This document shows, piece by piece, positions 16,303 to 24,696 of a stretch of DNA of 32,984 nt. Under the pieces are notes generated by a model. That model saw nothing but the letters and a program-made list of their open reading frames with translations. It was not told where the DNA came from and searched no databases. This DNA is from Pseudidiomarina aestuarii (lineage in GTDB: Bacteria; Pseudomonadota; Gammaproteobacteria; Enterobacterales; Alteromonadaceae). The translations under genes were made by a program, and so were the position numbers. The stretch's first letter is position 1; every line of letters begins with the position of its first letter. Where the stretch lies: NCBI GenBank assembly GCA_003030745.1, contig PYVG01000014.1, positions 1-32,984 of the forward strand. Reading direction: 5' to 3'.

Positions 16303-18452
16303 TGAGCGAAGTAGCAACAACAACCAAAGCATTTCAATTAGAAGTTCGTGACGATCAAGTCGCTGTGATTCGCATCGATGTTCCGGGCGAGTCTATGAAC
16401 ACGTTGAAGGCCACTTTTGCTGAAGAAGTTGCCGAGGTTCTGAATCAGTTGGAGGCGAATTCCGACATCAAAGGTGTAGTAGTAATCAGCGATAAGCCGG
16501 GCTCATTTGTTGCGGGCGCGGATATCAGCATGATTGATGACTGCGAAACTGCGGCAGATACCGAGAGTCTCGCGCGTCAAGGACAAGCGATGTTTGATCG
16601 CATCGAGCAGCTCAAAGTCCCCGTTGTCGCAGCTATTGATGGTGCTTGTTTGGGTGGCGGTCTGGAACTTGCTTTAGCCTGTCATTATCGAATCACGACC
16701 GAAGACAAAACGGTCATTGGTTTACCGGAAGTACAGCTCGGTTTGTTACCTGGATCAGGTGGTACTCAGCGTTTACCGCGTTTGATTGGCATGCAAAAGT
16801 CGTTGCCATTAATTCTGACCGGAAAACAACTACGTCCGAAACAAGCACTCAAACTTGGAATTATTGATGAGATTGTTCCCCGTAGCATTTTACTCGAAGC
16901 CGCTGTGAAAAAGGCTTTGAGTAGTAAAGCTCGGGTTCGCAAAGTGAAGCACTCATTACTGAACAAAGCATTGGAAGGTACCGGTGTAGGTCGTGGCATT
17001 ATTATTAGCAAGGCGCGCGAACAAGCTCAGGCCAAAGCACATGGGAATTACCCAGCTATAGACGCCATTATCGATACCATTGCTTATGGCTTAAACGAGG
17101 GTTTTCAGGCGGGGCTGCAGTATGAGGCGCGCCGTTTCGGTGAACTCGCCATGACGCCGGAATCGAAGCAGTTACGCGGCATCTTTTTTGCGACCACCGC
17201 CATGAAGAAAGAATCGGGCGCTGGTGACGTGAAACCACGCAAGGTCGAGCGTGTCGGCGTGCTCGGTGGCGGATTGATGGGTGGTGGCATCGCTTATGTT
17301 ACTGCAGTGAAGGCTGGTATTCCGGCTCGCATTAAAGACATTGCAGAGCAGGGTATTGTGCACGCGTTACGCTATAGCTATGACCTACTGAAGACGAAGG
17401 TGAAGCGGAAGCAGATCCGCCGATCTGAGTTAGAGAAAACCATGCTTAGACTCAGTGGTAGCTTGGATTATAGCGGCTTTGATCGAACCGATGTGGTGAT
17501 TGAAGCGGTGTTTGAAGACTTGAGTTTGAAGCAAAAAATGGTGGCAGACATCGAAACCGTCGCCCCTGAACATTGCATTTTTGCAACGAACACGTCGAGT
17601 TTGCCAATCACTAAAATAGCAGAGGGTGCGAAGCGTCCAGAGCAAGTGGTCGGGCTGCATTATTTCTCACCAGTTGATAAAATGCCATTGGCTGAGATTA
17701 TCACGCACGCGGGCACTTCTGCGGACACTATTGCAACTGTGGTGGCCTTGGCGAAGAAGCAAGGTAAAACGCCGATTGTCGTTAAAGATGGTGCTGGATT
17801 CTACGTGAACCGTATTTTGGCTCCGTACATGAATGAATCGGCGCGGATGGCACTGGCAGGCGAGCCTATCGATAGCATCGATAAAGCCTTGGTGAAGTTC
17901 GGCTTCCCAGTCGGCCCACTGAAATTGATGGATGAGGTAGGTATTGATGTGGCCGCGAAAGTAGCGCCGATCATGGAATCTGAATTGGGTGACCGATTTG
18001 CAGCGCCTGCGGCATTTAGCAAGCTGCTTGATGATGATCGCAAAGGCAAGAAGAACAAAAAAGGTTTTTACAGCTATTCGGGTAAAAAGCCGGGTAAACA
18101 GGTCGATGAATCGGTCTATACATTACTCGGAATCAAGCCAGATGCGAAAATTAATCCAGCAGAAATTGCGCAACGTGCGGTTATGTTGATGCTGAACGAA
18201 GCGGCTTACTGTTTAGCTGAAGATATTATTCGTAGTCCACGTGACGGTGATATTGGTGCCATATTTGGCATTGGCTTTCCGCCATTCCGCGGCGGACCTT
18301 TCCGCTATATGGATGCACTCGGTATCGCAACGGTCGTGAAGCGTCTACGTCAGTATGAAGAAGAATTTGGTGAGCGATTCCAGCCTTCACCATTGTTGGT
18401 CGAAATGGCTGAAAACGGTCAAACTTTTTACGGTAAGGAAACCCACTCTTAA
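16302..18452 (+). CDS. fadJ: Fatty acid oxidation complex alpha subunit FadJ
   Basis: FadJ is the trifunctional alpha subunit: enoyl-CoA hydratase, L-3-hydroxyacyl-CoA dehydrogenase and probably 3-hydroxyacyl-CoA epimerase. The 716-residue product (E. coli 714) has an N-terminal crotonase domain with VAGADISMID, GACLGGGLELALAC and PEVQLGLLPGSGGTQRLPRL carrying both catalytic glutamates. The NAD-binding fold GVLGGGLMGGGIAY begins near residue 313. The dehydrogenase histidine is in LHYFSPVDKMPL, followed by GFYVNRILAPY. The ATG at 16302 overlaps the fadI stop and has GGAG about 9 nt upstream; an upstream in-frame GTG at 16254 inside fadI is rejected. FadI and FadJ form one cytoplasmic complex. 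Confidence 0.96.
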   Translation: MSEVATTTKAFQLEVRDDQVAVIRIDVPGESMNTLKATFAEEVAEVLNQLEANSDIKGVVVISDKPGSFVAGADISMIDDCETAADTESLARQGQAMFDRIEQLKVPVVAAIDGACLGGGLELALACHYRITTEDKTVIGLPEVQLGLLPGSGGTQRLPRLIGMQKSLPLILTGKQLRPKQALKLGIIDEIVPRSILLEAAVKKALSSKARVRKVKHSLLNKALEGTGVGRGIIISKAREQAQAKAHGNYPAIDAIIDTIAYGLNEGFQAGLQYEARRFGELAMTPESKQLRGIFFATTAMKKESGAGDVKPRKVERVGVLGGGLMGGGIAYVTAVKAGIPARIKDIAEQGIVHALRYSYDLLKTKVKRKQIRRSELEKTMLRLSGSLDYSGFDRTDVVIEAVFEDLSLKQKMVADIETVAPEHCIFATNTSSLPITKIAEGAKRPEQVVGLHYFSPVDKMPLAEIITHAGTSADTIATVVALAKKQGKTPIVVKDGAGFYVNRILAPYMNESARMALAGEPIDSIDKALVKFGFPVGPLKLMDEVGIDVAAKVAPIMESELGDRFAAPAAFSKLLDDDRKGKKNKKGFYSYSGKKPGKQVDESVYTLLGIKPDAKINPAEIAQRAVMLMLNEAAYCLAEDIIRSPRDGDIGAIFGIGFPPFRGGPFRYMDALGIATVVKRLRQYEEEFGERFQPSPLLVEMAENGQTFYGKETHS

Positions 18453-18474
18453 CGAATGAATGAGGTGAATAAAC

Positions 18475-18672
18475 GTGATTATTGCGCTGTGTAGTTTGTT
18501 GTCTGCGCTGGGTTTATATATTCAAGCTCTAAAGAATGGTATGGGTGCTAAGCGTTGGGGGCTGCTCGGATTATGTTTCGGGCCGCTCATGGTGCCCATG
18601 TTTGTCAGTCATAAACGCATGACATTGATACGTACCCTTGGCCGTCATGATGTGTTGTGGCAATGCCGTTGA
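18475..18672 (+). CDS. Small membrane protein downstream of fadJ (unknown function)
   Basis: This 65-residue protein starts at a GTG with GAGGTG about 8 nt upstream and lies 22 nt after the fadJ stop. It has two hydrophobic segments, IIALCSLLSALGLYIQAL and WGLLGLCFGPLMVPMF, separated by a short loop containing KNGMGAKRW, and a basic C-terminal tail. I do not recognise a named family. The Shine-Dalgarno, coding-like composition, position before the operon terminator and hydrophobic pattern support a real gene co-transcribed with fadIJ. A role tied to fatty acid metabolism is only suggested by position. Confidence 0.65.
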   Translation: MIIALCSLLSALGLYIQALKNGMGAKRWGLLGLCFGPLMVPMFVSHKRMTLIRTLGRHDVLWQCR

Positions 18673-18682
18673 AGGAACGATT

Positions 18683-21289
18683 TTAGTTGAGTAATACATG
18701 CGCCGGTTTCTTAACCGGCGTTTTTATATGCGCAAGAAATTGCTCACGCTTCAGAGGTTGAGCGAACAAGAACCCTTGCGCAAACTCACAGTTGAGATGA
18801 TGCAGAGTGGAAGCTTGTGCAGCATTGACGACGCCCTCAGCAACAACGTCGAGTCCTAGATTGTGGGCCATCGCGACAATCGAGGCGACCATATTCCGAT
18901 CGCGATCAGCGCCATTGATGTCATCAATAAATGCTTTGTCGATTTTCAATGTTTGAATAGGGAAGCGTTTTAAATAGGCTAACGATGAATAGCCAGTTCC
19001 GAAGTCGTCCAATGCCAAGTGAATTCCGCAGAAATGTAGTTCGGTCATAATCTGTATGGCGCGCTCTGGATCTTCCATGACTACACCTTCGGTGATCTCG
19101 AGTTCCAGACACTTCGGATCTAAGCCTTCCTCATCCAAAATATTCATGATGCGTTGAGTTAAGTCAGGTTGCAGGAATTGCTTGGCCGATAGGTTAACCG
19201 CAACGCGCCCCTCTACAGCACCCGAGGCAACCCATTCACGCATGTCACGGCAGGTTTGTCGTAATACGCGCTCACCCACGTCAATAATGAGCCCAGTTTC
19301 TTCTGCCAGTGGAATGAACTCAGCGGGACTAATAATACCAACACCCGGAATATCGAGCCGTACTAGCGCTTCGAGCCCAACAAACTGATGTGTTTTTAAA
19401 CTGACTTTCGGTTGGTAATGAACCTGCAAATGATTATTGCGGAGTGCTTGTCGCAACTGGTTTTCAAGTTGTAGGCGACGAACTGCATTTTTGTTCATCG
19501 ATTCATTGAAGAATTGATAGCCATTACCGCCGCGACTCTTGGCGTGATACATCGCGGTATCTGCATTTTGCAGTAACTCTTGTGACGATTGACCATCGTT
19601 CGGGTAGACCACAATACCGATAGAGCTACTGACGACAATATCATGACCACTGATGTGGAACGGGTGACTCAGCGCTTCCAATACTTGATTCGCTGCTTCA
19701 GTGATATCGTGTAGGTCAGTGGTATCTTCAAGAATCAAGGTGAACTCATCGCCGCCCAGTCGATAAAACGTGTCTTGTGCGCGTCCAATTTCACCCACTC
19801 TTTCTGCAACCTGCATGAGCAGATGATCGCCGACCTCATGGCCGAGTGAGTCATTAATCTTTTTAAAATCATCGAGGTCAAAAATCAGCAGCGCATGGGC
19901 GATACGTTTCCGTACTAGATTCGAATGACTAACCTGAAAGTAGGAACGATTGGGTAATCCCGTAAGCGTGTCGGTGTTGGACAAGCGGCGGAGTTCGCGT
20001 TCGGCATTCTTACGTTCGGTGATATCAGAGAATGTCGCTACATACTGCGCAATTTGACCGCTGTCATCCGTAATCGCATCGAGCGTTAGCTCCATTTGAT
20101 AGGTGGTGCCATCTTTGCGTAAGTCTTCGATTTCACCATGCCAACTCCCATGTTGCTGCACCACACGTTTGATTTGCGCGAGATATTCAGGGTTGTAGAG
20201 CGACAAATGCAGTGGTTTGTTGAGCATGTCGGCACGGCTATAACCGGTGATCTTGGTGAAACTTTGGTTGGTTTCGATCAATTTAAACTGGCTGTCATAA
20301 ATACAGACGCCATCTGAAATATTGGTAATCGATGTTGCCAGCATTTTTAGGCGTTCTTCGGCGGCAACGAGCGGAGTGATATCTTTTAAAGTCCCAGTCA
20401 TCCGAATGGGTAGTTGATGCTCGTCACGCGCAACAATTTTGCCGCGGTCGAGCACCCAAATCCAACCATCGTCACTGCTTACCCGGTAGGTGACCTCAAA
20501 GGTATCTATCTTTCCATCTAAGTAGTCTCGGAGTTGCTGTTGGACGCGCTTCAAATCGAGTGGATGAATATTGGAAGTTGGACTGCGCTCGCCAGCTCTG
20601 AGTCGATCCTGCGGGAATTCAGACAAATGTCGCCAGGTATTGTGCCGATGAATGGCTTGCTCAGGAATATGCCAATCCCATAGCTGATCGCCACTACCCC
20701 AAAGACTCAGCTTGAGCCGCTCTTCACTGTCGCGTAATTGAACGAGTGTCCTGCGTTTGGCGCGAACTAACAAGGACAGGCCAAACAAAATGCAGCAACT
20801 TAAGAGGGCATACAAGGTAATGGCCCATGGTGATAACCATGTGGGAACCGCTACATCTAACTTGATGGTTCGTCTGCCTTGCCAAGTTTTGCCATCAATG
20901 GAGGCTTCAACAATGAACTGATGCTCGCCAAAGGGTAGGTTAGTATAGGTTGCACGGCGAAATTCAGCGTCTGTAATCACCCAATCACGGTCCACATCTT
21001 CGAGTTGATAACGATAGAACAACCGCTGTGGTTGCGGTGCATAGGGTGCACCAAATTCAATAGTAAAAGGCGAATCAATCGTTGGAATAAAGAGGACTTC
21101 GGAATTGTACAGTTGCGGACGATTACGACCGTCTAACTGCTGCGCACTGACGGGTTGATTCGCCATTCTCAGAGTAATGAGCTCAACCTGCCAGTCAGAA
21201 TAGGACGCGACAGACTGTGCTGAAGTACCACCCGCTGTTAAAAGCAGGCTGCACCACATGATGACCTGAAGTAGTGGCGTTCGACGCAC
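18683..21289 (-). CDS. Periplasmic-sensor PAS-GGDEF-EAL cyclic-di-GMP signalling protein
   Basis: This 868-residue protein has a signal peptide (residues 1-25), a periplasmic Y_Y_Y-type beta domain (about 70-145; LFYRYQLEDVDRDW, TYTNLPFGEHQF), one transmembrane helix (153-175), two PAS domains (about 190-310 and 320-430), a GGDEF domain and an EAL domain. GGDEF is intact (YRLGGDEF) and preceded by the product-inhibition site RxxD (RAQD) at the correct 5-residue spacing. EAL residues also look complete: LEALVRL, NLSAKQF, LELEITE, LALDDFGTGYSSL, LKIDKAF and VVAEGV. Both synthesis and hydrolysis of cyclic-di-GMP are therefore possible; which dominates cannot be told. The GTG start has GAGGG about 6 nt upstream. 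Unlike most Y_Y_Y sensors it has no beta-propeller repeats before that domain. Confidence 0.93.
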   Translation of the reverse strand: MRRTPLLQVIMWCSLLLTAGGTSAQSVASYSDWQVELITLRMANQPVSAQQLDGRNRPQLYNSEVLFIPTIDSPFTIEFGAPYAPQPQRLFYRYQLEDVDRDWVITDAEFRRATYTNLPFGEHQFIVEASIDGKTWQGRRTIKLDVAVPTWLSPWAITLYALLSCCILFGLSLLVRAKRRTLVQLRDSEERLKLSLWGSGDQLWDWHIPEQAIHRHNTWRHLSEFPQDRLRAGERSPTSNIHPLDLKRVQQQLRDYLDGKIDTFEVTYRVSSDDGWIWVLDRGKIVARDEHQLPIRMTGTLKDITPLVAAEERLKMLATSITNISDGVCIYDSQFKLIETNQSFTKITGYSRADMLNKPLHLSLYNPEYLAQIKRVVQQHGSWHGEIEDLRKDGTTYQMELTLDAITDDSGQIAQYVATFSDITERKNAERELRRLSNTDTLTGLPNRSYFQVSHSNLVRKRIAHALLIFDLDDFKKINDSLGHEVGDHLLMQVAERVGEIGRAQDTFYRLGGDEFTLILEDTTDLHDITEAANQVLEALSHPFHISGHDIVVSSSIGIVVYPNDGQSSQELLQNADTAMYHAKSRGGNGYQFFNESMNKNAVRRLQLENQLRQALRNNHLQVHYQPKVSLKTHQFVGLEALVRLDIPGVGIISPAEFIPLAEETGLIIDVGERVLRQTCRDMREWVASGAVEGRVAVNLSAKQFLQPDLTQRIMNILDEEGLDPKCLELEITEGVVMEDPERAIQIMTELHFCGIHLALDDFGTGYSSLAYLKRFPIQTLKIDKAFIDDINGADRDRNMVASIVAMAHNLGLDVVAEGVVNAAQASTLHHLNCEFAQGFLFAQPLKREQFLAHIKTPVKKPAHVLLN
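18701..18725 (+). terminator. Rho-independent terminator of the fadIJ operon
   Basis: CGCCGGTT (18701-18708) and AACCGGCG (18713-18720) form an 8-bp GC-rich stem with a 4-nt loop, followed by TTTTT. It lies inside the last codons of the convergent minus-strand gene. The minus strand also reads AAAAA-stem-stem without a T-run, so it works in the plus direction only. Confidence 0.88.
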
Positions 21290-21365
21290 GCTATCCCTCG
21301 AGTGAAAGGCTGCTTTTCTACTGCGCAGCTCTTCTATTTGTTATGTGTTGCTTAAGTTAAACAAT

Positions 21366-24140
21366 TCAGCTGTCGGTGTCAAAGTTCTTCGGCATTGTGC
21401 TGATTAGCAGCTGTTGCTCTTCATTTCTGAGTAACTGCTGTGCGAAAGGAATAAAGGAAGAATGTTGCCAATTCGTTATTGCGATTCCTAATTCATGTAA
21501 ACGGTTGAATTCATGATCGTTTTGCGTGATTGAGCTCCACAGGCGCTGACTGCGGACACGTAGATTGGTGTCCTTTTCTACCAACTGCGCCAGTATGGCC
21601 TGCTGCGCCCGTTTAAAGTCCGCTGGACGAAGTGTCTCCAGTTGTTCAGCAAATATCTCAATAAACTCGACCAAGGCGGCATTCAAGTGATCAGCGTCAT
21701 ATTGACTGGATTGCACATATAACAATAAATGTGGCACTTGCTGGATGGGCAGATAGGTGGTGCCGACCACGTACCCCAATTGCTGTTCGGTTCGTAGCTC
21801 GTGAAAGAGTATTGGACTCATCAATTGGTTGAGCAATAAATACGCTGCTTGTGCAGGCAAGTCTTGGGTAAAACTTTGCAACGCGAGAATAGACGCCTGA
21901 TCTTGGTGATGTGTCACCAATGATGCACACAACCTCGCTTTGGGTTGCACCTTCAACTCAGTAAAAGACGTCGGTTTCAAGTCCGCTTGTTCAACTCGAT
22001 TGTGCAGTGCTAACTGGTCCGTGAGAGCATGGATGTAATCGTCCAGTTGCTGGCGCTGTAAATCACCGTGAGCAAATACATCGGCGTTAATCGGCTCAAG
22101 AGCTGTGTTGAGCCAGTCCTCAAAAGTATTGAAGGTCATTGCTTCTAAGTGGTCAGCTAAATCGCAGACCGCATAAGTATTGGGTTGTAGCGAGATATTT
22201 AGCCGTGAAAACAAGACGTTCATTGGCTTATTGGTCATAGCCGCTCGCCAATTATTAATGAGTTTCTGCCGTAATTCTTGCCACCGTTTTTGCTCAAAAC
22301 GCATCGTCTTGAGCTCAGCTATAATTTGTACCGCTAGTGGCACCGTTGCAGCAGATAAGCCTGAAATGTGCAGGGTCAACCCTTGTTGTTGCGGATAAAT
22401 ATTAAAATGGAGTCCAGCTACTTCGGCGTCATAACAAGTCTCATTGAGACCATCAAGTAGCAGCTCACTCCACAGTCGAGCGCAGGCAAAATTCGCCGGT
22501 GTAGCAACCATTTCAGGCAAATAGAAGCAGGTATAAATATGCGCTTTCGGCACCCGAAAGTCAGGGTCATGCCAGTGCCATAACCGCAACCCTGGAGTGA
22601 CTGCTTCGAACTGTGGTTGCTCAACAAGTTCATCATCGAGCAGAGGTTGGGTCTCGAGTTGGTCGGTAATAAATCGATTCTTTTTGGGCAATTCCGCAGT
22701 GGTCTGTTGGGCTGAACGGAAGCGCTCGAGCCGCTTCTCGCTGAGCGGCTGGATAGCATAATCAGTACCGTAAATCGGTTCATGCTGATCGGTTTCGACC
22801 TGCCGATGAATTAGCGTGACCCGCATATTGTCGGGTTGCATGCACTCGAATAGTTCACGAGCAAAGGCTGCATTGATTCCATCCATGCGATAGTCCCCAA
22901 AAATGAGGTCGCAATTTGGATAATGATGCATATTCACTGCCAGTTGAGGTGCGAGGTCACTCGCGCGGGCTGGCTCCTGAAAGCGAAACGCTTGGCTGAC
23001 TGAGAGTTGTCGCTCACGATAACGCCAGTCCTCTAACCCTTCTGCGGCAACCTTTCGAATCAGAGCCAGAACATCACAAATGATGTCGTCTACATGTTTC
23101 AGCCCTTGCTCCGTCAACTGCATGTTGATATTGAAATCTTTGAAGTTACTACCGCTCATGCCACCGCCTGCAGCCAATGAGTTGACCCAGTGACGATGCC
23201 GTAGCTCAGAGAACAAACTGCCGGGACCTTCATCACCGAGAATATGTGCGATAAAACTGGTTGTTTTGTGAGCGTAATCTTGGTCAATACTTGGCAGCGC
23301 GAAGGTCAGAATCAATCGTTTGGCAGCTTTTAATGGACGAACTTGTAGTTCCACACCCACTTGCGAAGGCAGATACAAAGAGGTGCTAATGATGGTCGGC
23401 TCGCTCAACGGTTGTGGTGCGGCGGGAATCCTGCCGCCATAGTTTAGCGCCAATGCTTCGAGTTGCTCGAGAGACTGTGGGCCAATGATGACCAGGGTCA
23501 TTCGGTCGGGACGGTACCATGTCTTGAAAAATTCTAGTAGTCGTGGCCGCAAGGGATTGTCTGCGGTGTCTTGCAGGGTGTTGAGATTCCCTACGGAAAA
23601 TTTACTAAATGGATGCGCTGGATTGACTGTTGCTTTATGAACTTGATAAAGACGGCGGAGCTCATCCTTGCGCTTGAGCTGAAATTCCGACTCGACCGAT
23701 TGCAGCTCTTTGGTAATCCAATCTTGTGAAAAGAGTGGTTGGTAGAAAAAACGAATGAACCGATCTAATGCGGGTTCTAAAAACTCAGGGTCAATATTGA
23801 AATAATAGTTACTGTACTCGGTTCCAGTCCATGCGTTATGACTTCCGCCATGCTGGCTGACAAAGTGTTGATAGTCTTCAGGCTCCGGAAATTCTGCAGT
23901 TCCTAAAAACAGCATGTGCTCGAGGAAATGAGCAAGTCCTTGGGCGGTTTGCGGATCATGGAAATGACCGGCATGGACGGCGGTCGACACGGCTGCTTGT
24001 TGAGATTTTGCATCATGAACCAGCGCGCAACGAAGACCATTCGATAATCGAATGAGTCGATAGTCCCGATGGTCTGTCGGGCTTTTGATGATGCTTTGTG
24101 CGCACCTTTCGGCAGATGCCGGCGCAGTCGTGGGTGCCAT
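21366..24140 (-). CDS. M16 family zinc metallopeptidase (pitrilysin/insulysin type)
   Basis: This 924-residue protein belongs to the M16A class of large insulinase-like peptidases. The inverted zinc motif HFLEH occupies residues 71-75, and the third ligand is Glu152 in SVESEF, 81 residues after the first His as in pitrilysin and insulin-degrading enzyme. The N-terminal catalytic domain is followed by three inactive M16-like domains, with the C-terminal FHELRTEQQLGYVVGTTY segment that binds substrate in the family. The N-terminus (MAPTTAPASAERCAQ) has no signal peptide, unlike periplasmic E. coli Ptr, so a cytoplasmic location is likely. The ATG at 24140 has AGGAG 6 nt upstream. It lies 49 nt after bamE on the same strand and is probably expressed with it. 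Likely role: degradation of peptides. Confidence 0.92.
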   Translation of the reverse strand: MAPTTAPASAERCAQSIIKSPTDHRDYRLIRLSNGLRCALVHDAKSQQAAVSTAVHAGHFHDPQTAQGLAHFLEHMLFLGTAEFPEPEDYQHFVSQHGGSHNAWTGTEYSNYYFNIDPEFLEPALDRFIRFFYQPLFSQDWITKELQSVESEFQLKRKDELRRLYQVHKATVNPAHPFSKFSVGNLNTLQDTADNPLRPRLLEFFKTWYRPDRMTLVIIGPQSLEQLEALALNYGGRIPAAPQPLSEPTIISTSLYLPSQVGVELQVRPLKAAKRLILTFALPSIDQDYAHKTTSFIAHILGDEGPGSLFSELRHRHWVNSLAAGGGMSGSNFKDFNINMQLTEQGLKHVDDIICDVLALIRKVAAEGLEDWRYRERQLSVSQAFRFQEPARASDLAPQLAVNMHHYPNCDLIFGDYRMDGINAAFARELFECMQPDNMRVTLIHRQVETDQHEPIYGTDYAIQPLSEKRLERFRSAQQTTAELPKKNRFITDQLETQPLLDDELVEQPQFEAVTPGLRLWHWHDPDFRVPKAHIYTCFYLPEMVATPANFACARLWSELLLDGLNETCYDAEVAGLHFNIYPQQQGLTLHISGLSAATVPLAVQIIAELKTMRFEQKRWQELRQKLINNWRAAMTNKPMNVLFSRLNISLQPNTYAVCDLADHLEAMTFNTFEDWLNTALEPINADVFAHGDLQRQQLDDYIHALTDQLALHNRVEQADLKPTSFTELKVQPKARLCASLVTHHQDQASILALQSFTQDLPAQAAYLLLNQLMSPILFHELRTEQQLGYVVGTTYLPIQQVPHLLLYVQSSQYDADHLNAALVEFIEIFAEQLETLRPADFKRAQQAILAQLVEKDTNLRVRSQRLWSSITQNDHEFNRLHELGIAITNWQHSSFIPFAQQLLRNEEQQLLISTMPKNFDTDS

Positions 24141-24189
24141 AGAGCTCCTGATGTTGGCTTAGCGCTACCCACGCCAAGCCATCGAGCAG

Positions 24190-24540
24190 CTATTGATCCA
24201 GCGGGGTATCGAAGTTTTTCGGCCGGTCGAAGTCACCTTCATAAGAGACCAGCTTGTCATCTTTAAATGTCAGCGTGACTTTGCGGTTGTAGTCGCCTTC
24301 GCCACTACCGGAATTCATATCAAATACGTAATACCAAACATCGTTTTCAAACGGATTGGCTGCTACAGGAGCACCGACAACATATTCGACTTGTGCTTTA
24401 CTCATGCCAACACGGAGCTGATCAATGTCACGTTGTTCCAAATAATTGCCTTGTGGAACATCGATTTTATACACCATGCTATCTAATACGGAACACCCAC
24501 TTAGGATGATCAGACTACTAGCGATAATTAAACTTCTCAT
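24190..24540 (-). CDS. bamE: Outer membrane protein assembly factor BamE (SmpA), lipoprotein
   Basis: BamE is a small lipoprotein of the BAM complex that folds beta-barrel proteins into the outer membrane. The 116-residue precursor has a lipoprotein signal peptide with lipobox LSGC and the acylated Cys at residue 16. The SmpA/OmlA fold follows: VPQGNYLEQRDIDQLRVGMSKAQVEYVVGAPVAANPF, then WYYVFD and VTLTFKDDKL. The ATG has AGGA about 5 nt upstream. bamE lies beside recN and nadK here as in many gammaproteobacteria, although here recN is upstream on the same strand. Confidence 0.94.
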   Translation of the reverse strand: MRSLIIASSLIILSGCSVLDSMVYKIDVPQGNYLEQRDIDQLRVGMSKAQVEYVVGAPVAANPFENDVWYYVFDMNSGSGEGDYNRKVTLTFKDDKLVSYEGDFDRPKNFDTPLDQ

Positions 24541-24696
24541 GGGTCCTACTATATTTTATTTCTCGGCGAACGAGTAACGAATGAACTACGAGGTGCATCA
24601 TAGCCAATGCTTGAGATGATGACCAGCCTCAACGACAGATTGACTTCGATAAAACTGAATAGTTCAACCGTGACCAACGAGCTCTGCTCGTGCGAA

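Noticed and set aside
24541..24696. GAACTACGA direct repeat in the bamE-recN spacer as a mobile-element footprint
   Set aside because: Only two 9-bp copies, without inverted repeats, transposase or target duplication.
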